Of a stretch of DNA of 64,000 nucleotides, positions 33,622 to 43,196 are shown piece by piece. The position numbers were made by a program, and so were the translations under genes. Positions within the stretch are counted from its first letter, which is position 1; every line of letters begins with the position of its first letter. Origin of the DNA: Halopiger djelfimassiliensis (GTDB lineage: Archaea; Halobacteriota; Halobacteria; Halobacteriales; Natrialbaceae); NCBI RefSeq assembly GCF_000455365.1, contig NZ_HG315684.1, forward strand, positions 581,611-645,610, given 5' to 3'. Below the pieces are notes generated by a model, which saw only the letters and a list, made by a program, of their open reading frames with translations, ran no database searches and was not told the DNA's origin.

Positions 33622-34539
33622 ATGCGTAATCAACGTATTCTTGTAACGGGTGGAGCGGGTTTTATTGGCTCGAACCTCGCTAACGAATTAGCGAAAGAAA
33701 ACGATGTGATCGCACTCGATGACTGTTATCTCGGCACGCCCAACCACCTCTCGGAGGAAGTCGAGTTTGTCGAAGCGAGCGTGGTTGATACTGAGCTGCC
33801 GACCGATGTTGATGTGGTGTTTCATCTCGCAGCGCTGTCTTCCTACGCGATGCATGAGGACAATCCCACTCTTGGAGCCCGCGTGAACGTCGAAGGGTTC
33901 GTGAACGTCGTCGAACAGGCACGCAAATCTGGCTGTGATACCGTCGTCTACGCCTCGACCTCTTCAATCTATGGAACGCGGACTGAGCCGTCGCCAGAAG
34001 ATATGGATGTAGCGGTAAATACCGGCTACGAAGCATCGAAAATGGCCCGTGAGCGGTACGGAGAATACTTCTCAAACCATTATGAGATGACAATGTGTGG
34101 AATGCGATTCTTTTCGGTCTATCAGGGGTACGATGGTGCCGAAGAACACAAAGGAGAGTTCGCAAACGTTATCGCACAGTTCGCCGACGACATCGCAAAC
34201 GGTCGCTCTCCAAAACTCTATGGGGACGGTTCACAGACTCGGGATTTCACTCACGTCTCCGATGTCGTTCGTGCCCTGACGGCAGCTGCTGAGAACCGAC
34301 TCGACGGAACGTACAATGTCGGAACCGGTGAACGGTACTCGTTCAATACGGTCGTGGAGTTGCTCAACGAGGAGTTGGGTCAGAGCGTGGAACCGGAGTA
34401 CGTCGAGAATCCCATTCCCGATGACGTGTACGTCCACGATACGTGCGCTGATTTCTCGAAGTTACATACAGCAACGGGATGGGAACCTAAAATATCGTTT
34501 GAAGAAGGAATCCGCCGTGTGTGTAGCCAGTACGACTAG
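33622..34539 (+). CDS. NAD-dependent sugar epimerase/dehydratase 1
   Basis: 305-aa extended SDR acting on a nucleotide sugar. NAD loop LVTGGAGFIGSNLANELA, FHLAALSSYAM, catalytic Ser/Tyr-x3-Lys in ASTSSIYGT and GYEASKMARERY, and the substrate end segment GDGSQTRDFTHVSDVVRAL and NVGTGERYSFN. Closest in character to UDP-glucose 4-epimerase/GDP-sugar dehydratase groups; the exact sugar cannot be told. First of a plus-strand run of glycan genes. Start chosen at 33622 because of the TATA box and normal N-terminus. Confidence 0.85.
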   Translation: MRNQRILVTGGAGFIGSNLANELAKENDVIALDDCYLGTPNHLSEEVEFVEASVVDTELPTDVDVVFHLAALSSYAMHEDNPTLGARVNVEGFVNVVEQARKSGCDTVVYASTSSIYGTRTEPSPEDMDVAVNTGYEASKMARERYGEYFSNHYEMTMCGMRFFSVYQGYDGAEEHKGEFANVIAQFADDIANGRSPKLYGDGSQTRDFTHVSDVVRALTAAAENRLDGTYNVGTGERYSFNTVVELLNEELGQSVEPEYVENPIPDDVYVHDTCADFSKLHTATGWEPKISFEEGIRRVCSQYD

Positions 34540-34690
34540 TCTGTCAAACTACTCGAGGACCTCCGACCACAGGTATCCCAGCCGCCCGCTACGGAACGAT
34601 ACTATTAGCTTGGCCTCGATCGGTTCGAGACCACTCGTCCCGCTATCTTTTTGTATCGGTCGCGGAGAGAACCAACAAGCAACCCCTATT

Positions 34691-35803
34691 ATGGCAACAG
34701 ACCGTTCAGAAATAGTGTTATTAGGCGACTATGACTATGATTACCCTCGTGAAACGAACATTCGAGAAGGATTGAACCATCACGATGTCGAGGTCGTCGA
34801 TTGCCAATTTTCCGAAAAGCAGCGGTTTATCGGTCCGCTAAAGGCGCTTTTGATGCCGCTGTTTTTTGTTCGTATCGTAAGACGAATGCGGACGATCCGT
34901 CGTGACCACGACCCGGACGCGATTTTCGTGACGAAATTCAACCCGCTCGTACTTCCACTCGCATGGGTGTATGCCCGGAAAATCGGCTGTCCGCTCGTCT
35001 ACGACCTGTTCGTTTCACTCCATAGAACTGCAGAAATGCGGGATGTTCATCCCCTACTCGTCAAACTAGTATACCTGCTCGAGTACGGTTCGCTCAGACT
35101 CCCAGATTATCATACAGTCGGGACGAACCAATTTATCGAGCTTTATTCTTCGATGTACTCGCTTCCGAAACACCGGTTCATTCGTCTGCCTCCGGGTGCT
35201 GACGAAGAGTGGTACTATCCGCTAGAGAAATCGAACCGGGAAGAGTTTACTGCACTTTACTGGGGCAACTTCCTCCCCCATCATGGTGTTGAGACGATTA
35301 TTGACGCTGCCGAGATATTACAACGCCGCGATGTTGACGACGTCTCTATCGTTTTCGTTGGCACCGGTCCTCGAAAAGAGTGGGCTGAAGCGGCAGTCGA
35401 AAAACGCGGCTTGGACAACGTCCAGTTCGAAGGATTCGTCGAGATGGACGTTCTCCAGAACTGGATCGCCACCTCTCACGTTTGTTTAGGTGTTTTCTCG
35501 TCGGACAAGCGAGCGATGGCGAGTATCACCAACAAGGTCAGTGAGGGCGTTGCGATGGCAAAGGCAGTTATCACCGAACGATCGCCGGCTATCGAAGAAT
35601 GGTTCGAACACGAGGAAAACATCTATCTCGTTCCGCCAGACGACGGCGACGCGCTTGCGGAGGCCATCCTCGACTGCAAGGAAAACCCTGCCCTTATTGA
35701 AAGGCTCGAGGAAGAATCGTACGAGGTCTTCGAGTCAGCGTTCTCCCAAGAAGAAATCGGAAGAATCCTCGTCGCGGAGCTGTCCCTCCGTTCGAATTCG
35801 TAA
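34691..35803 (+). CDS. glycosyltransferase, GT-B fold (family 4-like)
   Basis: 370 aa. N-terminal acceptor domain with LLGDYDYDYPRETNIREGL and an amphipathic membrane-binding helix (LKALLMPLFFVRIVRRMRTI). C-terminal nucleotide-sugar domain with LYWGNFLPHHGVETIIDAAEIL, FVGTGPRKEW, and the donor-binding region TNKVSEGVAMAKAVITERSPAIEEWF. Acts on the cytoplasmic face in growth of the lipid-linked glycan; sugar unknown. The ATG at 34691 gives MATDRSEIVLLG; the frame upstream runs into the preceding gene. Confidence 0.85.
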   Translation: MATDRSEIVLLGDYDYDYPRETNIREGLNHHDVEVVDCQFSEKQRFIGPLKALLMPLFFVRIVRRMRTIRRDHDPDAIFVTKFNPLVLPLAWVYARKIGCPLVYDLFVSLHRTAEMRDVHPLLVKLVYLLEYGSLRLPDYHTVGTNQFIELYSSMYSLPKHRFIRLPPGADEEWYYPLEKSNREEFTALYWGNFLPHHGVETIIDAAEILQRRDVDDVSIVFVGTGPRKEWAEAAVEKRGLDNVQFEGFVEMDVLQNWIATSHVCLGVFSSDKRAMASITNKVSEGVAMAKAVITERSPAIEEWFEHEENIYLVPPDDGDALAEAILDCKENPALIERLEEESYEVFESAFSQEEIGRILVAELSLRSNS

Positions 35804-35842
35804 TCGCCGGGCATACCGTTCCGGTGAGTATAAGGGATCGTC

Positions 35843-36868
35843 ATGCGCACTGCTGGTATGGACTGGGCTAACTCCACAGTTCTCGTGACCGGTGGCGCGG
35901 GATTTATCGGTAGCCACCTGGTCGATGAACTACTTCGCCGTGACGCAGATGTCGTCGTCGCAGACGATCTTTCTCGGGGCAGTCTCGAAAACATAGACCA
36001 CGTCGTCGACGATATCGATCTCCGACCGGTTGATCTCACTACCCAAACCGGCGCGCTCCGGGCGACCGAGGGCGTCGATCACGTTTTCCATCTGGCAGCG
36101 AGCGTCGGCGGTATTCACTACATCCAGCGGGAGAACGTCGGTGGGCTCACACCGAGCGTGCTGATGAACCAGCAACTGCTCGAGGCTGCACGAATCAATG
36201 ACGTCGAGACGTTCCTGTTTGCCTCGAGTGCGTGCATTTATCGACAGGAGCACGACGAGCTGAATCGGTTCTCCGAGGAGCAAGCGATTCCAGCCGATCC
36301 ACACAGCACGTACGGCTGGGCGAAGGTCCTCGGCGAGGTCGCGTGTCAGGCGTATCACGACGATTGCGACATCGATACCGCAATGGTTCGGATCTTCAAC
36401 TGCTACGGACCCCGCGAAAGCCTCGATCCGGATAGTAGTCACGTTATTCCTTCCCTCTGCCGGAAGGTTATCGAGGAACCCGACGGCGGGTCGATAGAGC
36501 TGTTCGGTGACGGCACCCAGGAACGTGGCTTTATTTACGTGACGGATCTCGTCAACGGCATGATCCGGACAATCGAATCGAAAGCGGACGGCGATCCGAT
36601 TAACCTCGGGAACGGCCAAGAAGTCGTTACGATCAACGAGCTTGCAGAGACGATAATCGAAATCAGTGGCAAGGACATCAGTATCGAACACGATCTCTCT
36701 ATGCCGACCGGAACCGACAAATACGCGGCTGACACAGCGAAAATGGAACAGGCCCTCGACTGGTCGCCGACTACGACGCTCGAGTCCGGACTCAGCGATG
36801 TCTATGAATGGGCAGCAGAAGAACTCGACGCGAAAGATCAAGCGTTCGCTGAGGTGACCTCCGAATGA
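35843..36868 (+). CDS. NAD-dependent epimerase similar to GDP-mannose 3,5-epimerase
   Basis: 341-aa extended SDR. LVTGGAGFIGSHLVDELL is the NAD site. FHLAASVGGIHYIQRENVG, then FASSACIYRQE and STYGWAKVLGE supply the catalytic residues, and the S-S-A-C-I-Y motif with a following Glu is typical of GDP-mannose 3,5-epimerases. GDGTQERGFIYVTDLVNGM and LGNGQEVVTINELAETI close the substrate site. Its stop overlaps the next epimerase start by 4 bp. An internal ATG six codons in (MDWANST) could also be the start. Confidence 0.83.
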   Translation: MRTAGMDWANSTVLVTGGAGFIGSHLVDELLRRDADVVVADDLSRGSLENIDHVVDDIDLRPVDLTTQTGALRATEGVDHVFHLAASVGGIHYIQRENVGGLTPSVLMNQQLLEAARINDVETFLFASSACIYRQEHDELNRFSEEQAIPADPHSTYGWAKVLGEVACQAYHDDCDIDTAMVRIFNCYGPRESLDPDSSHVIPSLCRKVIEEPDGGSIELFGDGTQERGFIYVTDLVNGMIRTIESKADGDPINLGNGQEVVTINELAETIIEISGKDISIEHDLSMPTGTDKYAADTAKMEQALDWSPTTTLESGLSDVYEWAAEELDAKDQAFAEVTSE

Positions 36869-37881
36869 GCTTCCAAAACGATACCGTTCTGGTTACGGGC
36901 GGCGCATCGTTTATCGGAAGCCACCTCGTCGAAGAACTCGTTGCAGCGGATGCTGACGTTCGCGTTGCAGACGATCTCTCGAGCGGTGAAACCGACAATC
37001 TCTCGGCCGTCCGTGACGAAATCGAGTTTCTCAACGGAAACCTCAAAGATCGTTCGTTTGCCGACCGAGCGACGGACGACATCGATCGGCTCTTTCATCT
37101 CGCTGCCGATCACGGCGGCCGCGGCTACATTTCGAACTATCCGGCGAACTGTGCGACGAACATGGCCCTCGATAATATCGTCTTCGAATCCGCCGTCCAA
37201 AACGGCGTCGAGAAGATCACGTTCGCCTCGAGTGCCTGTACGTATCCGACCGACATCCAACAGGAACGGCAACGTCTCCAGGAGGATATGGTCAGTTTCG
37301 ACGAGCGCGGCGGTGCATACGCCGACGAGACATACGGATGGGCGAAACTCATGGGTGAACGGTCACTTCAAGCCTTCCACGACCAGTATGGCGTCGACGC
37401 AAGCGCCGTCCGGATCTTCACTGCATACGGGCCCCGAGAGAACGAAACCCACGCTATCGTCGCGCTTATCGCGAAAGCGTACGCAGAACAAGACCCCTAT
37501 CAGATCTGGGGTGACGGCGAACAGACACGGAACTTCACCTACGTAAAAGACATCACGAAGGCACTTCGGCTGGCCAACGAAACCATTACCGACGCCACTC
37601 CAGTCAACGCAGGTATCTCCGAATATATCTCCATCAACGATGTCGCGGATGCGATCTTCGCCGAACTCGGCTGGGAACCGGACTCAATCAACCACATGAC
37701 CGACAAGCCGGTCGGCGTTCGACACCGCGCCGCTGATACCACCCGCGCGAAAGAACTTCTGGGTTGGGAACCCGAGTACACGCTCGAGAAGGGACTCGCC
37801 GAAACCATCGACTGGTACACCGACCACCGCGACAAAGACTACGTACGCGAGAACCTCGAGACGCTACTGCACGAACGGTAA
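36865..37881 (+). CDS. NAD-dependent epimerase, second GME-like paralogue
   Basis: 338-aa SDR translated from an ATGA overlap with the preceding paralogue, so the two are made together. NAD loop LVTGGASFIGSHLVEEL; FHLAADHGGRGYISNYP; catalytic FASSACTYPTD and ADETYGWAKLMGE; GDGEQTRNFTYVKDITKAL near the end. It keeps the S-S-A-C-x-Y signature but differs enough from its neighbour that the two could catalyse successive steps or form a heteromer. The exact sugar product is unknown. Confidence 0.83.
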   Translation: MSFQNDTVLVTGGASFIGSHLVEELVAADADVRVADDLSSGETDNLSAVRDEIEFLNGNLKDRSFADRATDDIDRLFHLAADHGGRGYISNYPANCATNMALDNIVFESAVQNGVEKITFASSACTYPTDIQQERQRLQEDMVSFDERGGAYADETYGWAKLMGERSLQAFHDQYGVDASAVRIFTAYGPRENETHAIVALIAKAYAEQDPYQIWGDGEQTRNFTYVKDITKALRLANETITDATPVNAGISEYISINDVADAIFAELGWEPDSINHMTDKPVGVRHRAADTTRAKELLGWEPEYTLEKGLAETIDWYTDHRDKDYVRENLETLLHER

Positions 37882-38011
37882 CTGACTGTTCCATTGGATC
37901 CACTCGGTTGAACGCCCGACTACTCCCACGACGCAGTCGAAATACGTTTCCCGATATAGAGAGCCAAGTTTATCTGGAAACTGCGAAATTATGACATAAG
38001 GATCGCTACTC

Positions 38012-39448
38012 ATGAAACTCGGTCAAAAATCCATCATTCACTTTCTCTCCAAGATTCTAGCGTCCGCTCTCGGATTTATCGCCACTGTGTATATTGCTCG
38101 ATTGCTTGGTGCTGAAGCCCTCGGCATTTATTCGGTAGCGCTTGCAGTCGTATCCTGGTTAGGTGTCGTCGGTAGTATGGGGATTACGGCAGCAGTGAAG
38201 AAACGAGTGAGCGAACTAGAAGAGCCGTCGGCATACGCGCTCGCCGGTGTACTGATCATGGCAAGCCTGTTTGCCATCCTTGCCACCGGTGTGCTTTTGC
38301 TCAGAGACTACGTGAATAGTTACGTCGGCTTTCCAGCGGCCGGATTCATCGTCGTCATGTTAGCGGTTTCATTAGGGTTCAATCTGATCACGGCAATTCT
38401 AAACGGGCAGCATCTGGTACATATCTCTGGATTGTTTGCACCGATTAAAACCGGGACCCGAGCCGGATTACAGATCGGGGCATTGTTTTTGAGTCTCGAA
38501 CTCGTCGGATTGTTCAGCGGCTATATCGCCGGTTACCTGCTCGTTATCGTACTCGGTTCCGTAATCATCGTTCGGAACTTCGAACGATTCACGATACCGA
38601 AGAAGTACCATTTTCGACGGATTCTCTCGTATGGCAAATTCTCGTGGCTCGGGGGGCTTCAGTCTCGAGCGTTCAACTGGGTGGATATAGTTGTTCTTCG
38701 ATTTTTCGTCAACAGTTCGTTGATCGGTTTCTACACGGCAGCGTGGAATATCGCCATGTTTCTCATCCTCTTTGGGACATCGTTGAGTCAGACCCTTTTC
38801 CCCGAAATGAGCAAAATCTCCGCACAGCAGGATCTCGAGTCTGTATCTGATCTTTTCACTACGGCACTCACTTATGCAGGATTGTTTCTGATTCCTGGTC
38901 TGGTCGGGGGGACAATACTCGGGGGACGTATTTTGCGTATTTACGGGAACGATTTTGCACAAGCTCGAATCGTCCTATCGATACTCATCCTCGCAGCTCT
39001 CATACAAGCATACCAAAATCAATTCACGAACACGCTCAACGCTACTGATCACCCTGAACTCGCGTTCCGGGTGAACGCCATCTTCATCGTCACGAATGTC
39101 TTTCTAAATGTGATTTTAATATACCTGTACGGCTGGATCGGCGCTGCCGTCGCAACCGCTGGTTCCGTTGCAGTTAGTCTCTGTATGGCCCATTACTATT
39201 TGTCAACATTAATGGATTTAAGAATCCCAGTGAAAAAAATATCTATTCAGTGGCTTGCTGCAGCAGTTATGGGTGGATTCATACTCGTCGGCAACCAGGT
39301 CGAGAACACCTATCTTAACATTCAACCCGATGCCGTAGCTGTTTTAGGGCTGGTTGGTTTCGGAGCCACCACCTATTTTGTTACATTGTTTGTATTATCA
39401 GCACAATTCCGTACGACCGTCACACAGAATATCTCTATTAATATTTGA
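38012..39448 (+). CDS. oligosaccharide flippase (MATE/MOP superfamily)
   Basis: 478 aa with about 14 hydrophobic segments over the full length and short loops. The first helix pair (IIHFLSKILASALGFIATVYIARLLGAEALGIYSVALAVVSWLG, in parts) matches Wzx/RfbX-type polysaccharide flippases. Its role would be to move the dolichol-linked glycan across the membrane to the outside, where AglB acts; in Haloferax AglR has this proposed job. The AT content begins to rise from this gene on. No signal beyond the membrane pattern identifies the substrate. Confidence 0.88.
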   Translation: MKLGQKSIIHFLSKILASALGFIATVYIARLLGAEALGIYSVALAVVSWLGVVGSMGITAAVKKRVSELEEPSAYALAGVLIMASLFAILATGVLLLRDYVNSYVGFPAAGFIVVMLAVSLGFNLITAILNGQHLVHISGLFAPIKTGTRAGLQIGALFLSLELVGLFSGYIAGYLLVIVLGSVIIVRNFERFTIPKKYHFRRILSYGKFSWLGGLQSRAFNWVDIVVLRFFVNSSLIGFYTAAWNIAMFLILFGTSLSQTLFPEMSKISAQQDLESVSDLFTTALTYAGLFLIPGLVGGTILGGRILRIYGNDFAQARIVLSILILAALIQAYQNQFTNTLNATDHPELAFRVNAIFIVTNVFLNVILIYLYGWIGAAVATAGSVAVSLCMAHYYLSTLMDLRIPVKKISIQWLAAAVMGGFILVGNQVENTYLNIQPDAVAVLGLVGFGATTYFVTLFVLSAQFRTTVTQNISINI

Positions 39449-39511
39449 ATTCACTACTTTCTTCGGACAGCATTCTTATATACTATGGTCGGTAATGCAT
39501 GACCTACAGCG

Positions 39512-40441
39512 ATGTCCGACCTACCATTCTCAAAGCGACTGAAACTATGGATCTCGAATTTTCCGTTACGGGCAAACCAGGCATATTTCAGTAGATTTGG
39601 ACAGCGTTTATTTAACACCCGTGGTGTCGATGTCTTCTCAGAAGATTGGGACAATTTGCTCATACTAGACGCGTGTCGCTATGATGTCTTTGAGAATCTG
39701 TCTGATCTCCCTGGAGACCTCGAAAAACGAGAATCTCGTGCCTCAACGACCGACGAATTCATGCAGGCAAATGTCGGGACGAAAGATCTCACAGATACTG
39801 TTTATATCACGGCTTCGCCGAGCGTCCATGTAACTGACGGAGTCGATCCAAAGTTCCACGATATAATTGATTTGTGGAAGAAAAACTGGGACGACGACTT
39901 ACGGACAGTTCATCCGGAGGTTGTAGCGGAAGCGGCAAAAGAGGCAAGCAAACAGTATCCAAATAAACGATTACTTATTCACTTTTTACAGCCACACTAC
40001 CCCTTCATCGGTGAAACGGGTCGAAAGCACTTCAATTATGTCGGCCTGGATGACCCGATCGAATCAGACGAAATCGATGAAAAATTCTGGGATACCGTTG
40101 GGACTCGTATCAACGATGTATCCGAATCGGTCGTTCGGGAAGCATATCGAGAAAACCTCGAGGTAACGCTCCCGCATGTCGAAGAGCTCCTTAGATCGAT
40201 CCAAGGAAAGACGGTCGTCACTGCTGACCACGGGGAGATGCTGAACGACTGGATGAAACCTATTCCATGGCCGATTTATGGACATCCAGCAGGTCTATAT
40301 ACACAGGAGTTGGTTGAGGTTCCGTGGCACGAGTATACCAATGGGGGGCGTCGAACAATAAAACGGGCTGCACCCACGAAATCCAAAACCGTTGATGCAG
40401 ATATCGTCAAAGATCGACTCCGCGATCTCGGCTATGCATGA
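39512..40441 (+). CDS. AlkP-fold sulfatase-like protein 1
   Basis: 309 aa. NLLILDACRYDVFENL carries the first metal Asp, LLIHFLQPHYPFIG a substrate His segment, and VVTADHGEML the paired Asp-His metal ligands of the alkaline-phosphatase superfamily. The C-terminus ends in LRDLGYA, typical of sulfatase-like enzymes in archaeal glycan islands. The Cys/Ser-x-Pro-x-Arg formylglycine motif is absent, so it may be a phosphatase or phospho-transferase rather than a sulfatase. It is short for the family, mainly by loss of the C-terminal subdomain. Confidence 0.75.
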   Translation: MSDLPFSKRLKLWISNFPLRANQAYFSRFGQRLFNTRGVDVFSEDWDNLLILDACRYDVFENLSDLPGDLEKRESRASTTDEFMQANVGTKDLTDTVYITASPSVHVTDGVDPKFHDIIDLWKKNWDDDLRTVHPEVVAEAAKEASKQYPNKRLLIHFLQPHYPFIGETGRKHFNYVGLDDPIESDEIDEKFWDTVGTRINDVSESVVREAYRENLEVTLPHVEELLRSIQGKTVVTADHGEMLNDWMKPIPWPIYGHPAGLYTQELVEVPWHEYTNGGRRTIKRAAPTKSKTVDADIVKDRLRDLGYA

Positions 40442-40483
40442 ATACCAGAGAAAATAATTACTCCTACCATCTATAGAGACAAG

Positions 40484-41944
40484 ATGAAAGAGAAAACCCG
40501 GAAAAACGTCGTTCTCGTTGTATGTGATACTCTCCGTCCCGACGTTCTTTCCTGTTATGGTGGTCCAGTCGAAACACCAGGTTTCGATAAAATAGCTAAA
40601 AACGGAACACTTTTCGAACGTGCATATGCGGCAGGTCCCGGTTCTTCGATCTCTCATGGAGCACTCTTTACCGGTCAGTATCCTTCAGAATCGGGAATCG
40701 TTGGACAAACTGAAGTTCCTCACGATGTCCCGCTAATAGCGGAACACCTCCAAAGTCGAGGATATAACACATTCGGAATTCCCGGCCCTGCCCGTATCGG
40801 TTCTGACTGGGGATACGACCGGGGATTCGAACAGTACCTCGAAAAATGGCATGATATTCCTTCTTCTCCAACGCTGACAGATTTACGAAAAGCTATTGAA
40901 GACCCCACTCTTGTCAAACCAATGCCGCGACACTTTCTACGAATGGCCAAACAGGGAGATGATAAACATACAGGATATCTATTCGACGTATTTATGCGCA
41001 AACTACAGGATGACTTCGACGAACCTTTCTTTGGATTTGCTAATTTCCCGTTTGTCCATGCTCCTTACGATCCGCCTCGGCCCTTTAAAGAGGAGGCAAC
41101 GCCTGGGCTCAGTAGAGGATCCTTCGGGTTAACCGACTTTCTTCCATGGATGGAGGAAACTCTTGATATCGAGGGAGTACGAGAAGATCGTGTCTACGAA
41201 GCCCAGACCGGACGGGGAGATCCGCAGTTTTTTGCTAACAACGACTGGCTGTCGGAGGCGGAACTTGACATACTGTGGTCGTGGTACTGTGCCTCTGTAA
41301 AATATCTTGATACGCATATACAGCGGCTATGGAAATGGTTCGAGGATACAGGGCATATTGAGGACACCATATTTGTTGTACTCGCTGACCACGGAGAGTA
41401 CTTCGGTGAACATGGACTTTTAAAGCACATGTACTTTCATTTCGAAGAGGCGCTTCATGTTCCACTGCTCATCGCCGGGCCAGGTGTCCCAAAGAACGAA
41501 CGTCGATCACAGTTTGTCTCCCTAGTCGACATCTTCGATACGATTTGCGATGCTGCTGGCATTGCGGCACCCAACGAGACGTCCGGCCGGTCGGTTTTCA
41601 GTGACGATCAACGAACTGCTGTCTTTGCTGAAAACGGAATACGTGATGTTCCCGACTTCTATGCAGATCATATGAGTAGCAGTCAGATTAAGAACTTCGA
41701 ACGGGGACGGAAATCGATCCGATCCGAGAATGCTCTGTTAGTATTGGATTCAGAAGGCGAAGTCTCGCTCTATGATCGACCAAACGAACAGAAAGTAACG
41801 GATATGGACGATAGCAGAACCTCTGAACTATACGATCGTCTTATCTCAACGTTAGGCGACGAATTCACCACGGCTGAAGGATATGGTGATGACCTCGACG
41901 AATCCGTCATGGATAACCTTCGAGAGTTAGGTTATATGGAATAA
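40484..41944 (+). CDS. AlkP-fold sulfatase-like protein 2
   Basis: 486 aa. VVLVVCDTLRPDVLSCYGG (metal Asp15), AAGPGSSISHGALFTGQYPSESG (nucleophile region, residues 49-71), FGFANFPFVHAPYDPP, and VVLADHGEYFGEHG with the Asp-His pair followed by HMYFHFEEALHVPLLIAGPG. The fold is certainly sulfatase-like, but C-x-P-x-R is replaced by a Ser-rich S-S-I-S-H, so the nucleophile is probably Ser or Thr. Could remove or transfer sulfate or phosphate on the glycan; no signal peptide, so it acts inside the cell. Ends in LRELGYME. Confidence 0.82.
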   Translation: MKEKTRKNVVLVVCDTLRPDVLSCYGGPVETPGFDKIAKNGTLFERAYAAGPGSSISHGALFTGQYPSESGIVGQTEVPHDVPLIAEHLQSRGYNTFGIPGPARIGSDWGYDRGFEQYLEKWHDIPSSPTLTDLRKAIEDPTLVKPMPRHFLRMAKQGDDKHTGYLFDVFMRKLQDDFDEPFFGFANFPFVHAPYDPPRPFKEEATPGLSRGSFGLTDFLPWMEETLDIEGVREDRVYEAQTGRGDPQFFANNDWLSEAELDILWSWYCASVKYLDTHIQRLWKWFEDTGHIEDTIFVVLADHGEYFGEHGLLKHMYFHFEEALHVPLLIAGPGVPKNERRSQFVSLVDIFDTICDAAGIAAPNETSGRSVFSDDQRTAVFAENGIRDVPDFYADHMSSSQIKNFERGRKSIRSENALLVLDSEGEVSLYDRPNEQKVTDMDDSRTSELYDRLISTLGDEFTTAEGYGDDLDESVMDNLRELGYME

Positions 41945-41947
41945 CTC

Positions 41948-43144
41948 TTACTCTCCCTGAACCGCATCGATGGCGGTCAGAAGTTCGTCCACGTTAACAT
42001 GCAGGTGTTCGTCTACTGCCTCACACTCAACGCAAGCATAGTCATGACCGAACCCTTCCGACATTTCGTAGTAGACGGGAACGAAATGTGATGCAAACAG
42101 TTCGATTATAGCGGCATCTTCCATATACATAAGTTCCGTTAGCCCTGCACCGTGAGTAGCAACTATCAGATCTGCGTCTTTGACCAGGCATTTCTGTTCT
42201 CGGAATGTTAAATTGCTAAACGAGACCGTGCAGAATCCGCGTTCGTGAAGTGCTGACTCTACTTCTTCCCAGTTCACTATCCGACGGGTATCCGCATCTT
42301 TTTCTCGAGAAACAAGTATCTTCGAAGTTGAATCGGTCTGCTTACAGTCGGTCTTCGACCATACTTGATCGCGCAACCACTCTAGAGCAAAGGGTTCCCG
42401 AAGATAGTCATCCGAAGTATCGCTCAAGCACCGTCGAACAGATGGGAGAACTAATCGATCTACATGTCCTCGATAGTTTTCCCCCCACTCGACGTATTGA
42501 CCCTCATATCCCAATAAATCGAGCGAATCAGTTACGAAAGATGGTGGATTTGGTGGGATGATCAACACTGGTTCTTCTCCAGTTTCTCGAATATAGTGCT
42601 CAATACCTTCCAGCTGTGTCAAACATTCCTCAGTCCAATGGCTATAATTCGTTCCCCACCTCTTCAGTAACGGAACAGCCAAATCATAACTGACATCGTG
42701 AGTATTAGATCGAGAAAATTTCCACGTGCCATAGCTCAAAGCTTCGACGATATCATAAGAGAGTTCCTGAGACGAGCGTTCATTAGCTGACTGCCAGTAG
42801 TTATACACGGCGAACTCGTTGGACGATGTAAGCTTGATACCCGGGTAGCCCACTAGCTCAACGTCCAAGACTTCAATTACGAATGGTGGATGGCGTTCGT
42901 GAGACCCGATAAGAGCCTCTATTTCGGGCGGTAGTTCGTTGTAGAACGTAGGTTCCTCAAACGTGAACGAACGACGGTCTCCGAATCGCCAGTATCTCGC
43001 TCGACCCTGATCAACTAAGTCCCGGTACGAGACTACACGATCAGCGAACAGGTTTTGACAGATCCGTCGTGCAATATTTTTCGATTGCTCTGGAGCATAT
43101 CGCTCTGCAATCGAACGGAGGGTGAGATCAGCACCGAATTTCAT
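41948..43144 (-). CDS. glycosyltransferase family 61-like protein
   Basis: 398 aa. The C-terminal half has GT61 (DUF563) marks: NYSHWTEECLTQLEGIEHYI, LIIPPNPPSFVTDSLDLLG, ILVSREKDADTRRIVNWEEVE and ATHGAGLTELMYMEDAAIIELF. GT61 enzymes transfer xylose, arabinose or GlcNAc in known cases. A UDP-xylose synthase-like gene lies 52 bp upstream on the same strand, so xylosyl transfer is an attractive guess. It converges with the sulfatase-like gene; only 3 bp separate the two stops. Confidence 0.8.
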   Translation of the reverse strand: MKFGADLTLRSIAERYAPEQSKNIARRICQNLFADRVVSYRDLVDQGRARYWRFGDRRSFTFEEPTFYNELPPEIEALIGSHERHPPFVIEVLDVELVGYPGIKLTSSNEFAVYNYWQSANERSSQELSYDIVEALSYGTWKFSRSNTHDVSYDLAVPLLKRWGTNYSHWTEECLTQLEGIEHYIRETGEEPVLIIPPNPPSFVTDSLDLLGYEGQYVEWGENYRGHVDRLVLPSVRRCLSDTSDDYLREPFALEWLRDQVWSKTDCKQTDSTSKILVSREKDADTRRIVNWEEVESALHERGFCTVSFSNLTFREQKCLVKDADLIVATHGAGLTELMYMEDAAIIELFASHFVPVYYEMSEGFGHDYACVECEAVDEHLHVNVDELLTAIDAVQGE

Positions 43145-43196
43145 TCATGATCTCTCATTTTAGTTCCCAAACAGGAGGTAATACGCCTAGCCATGA

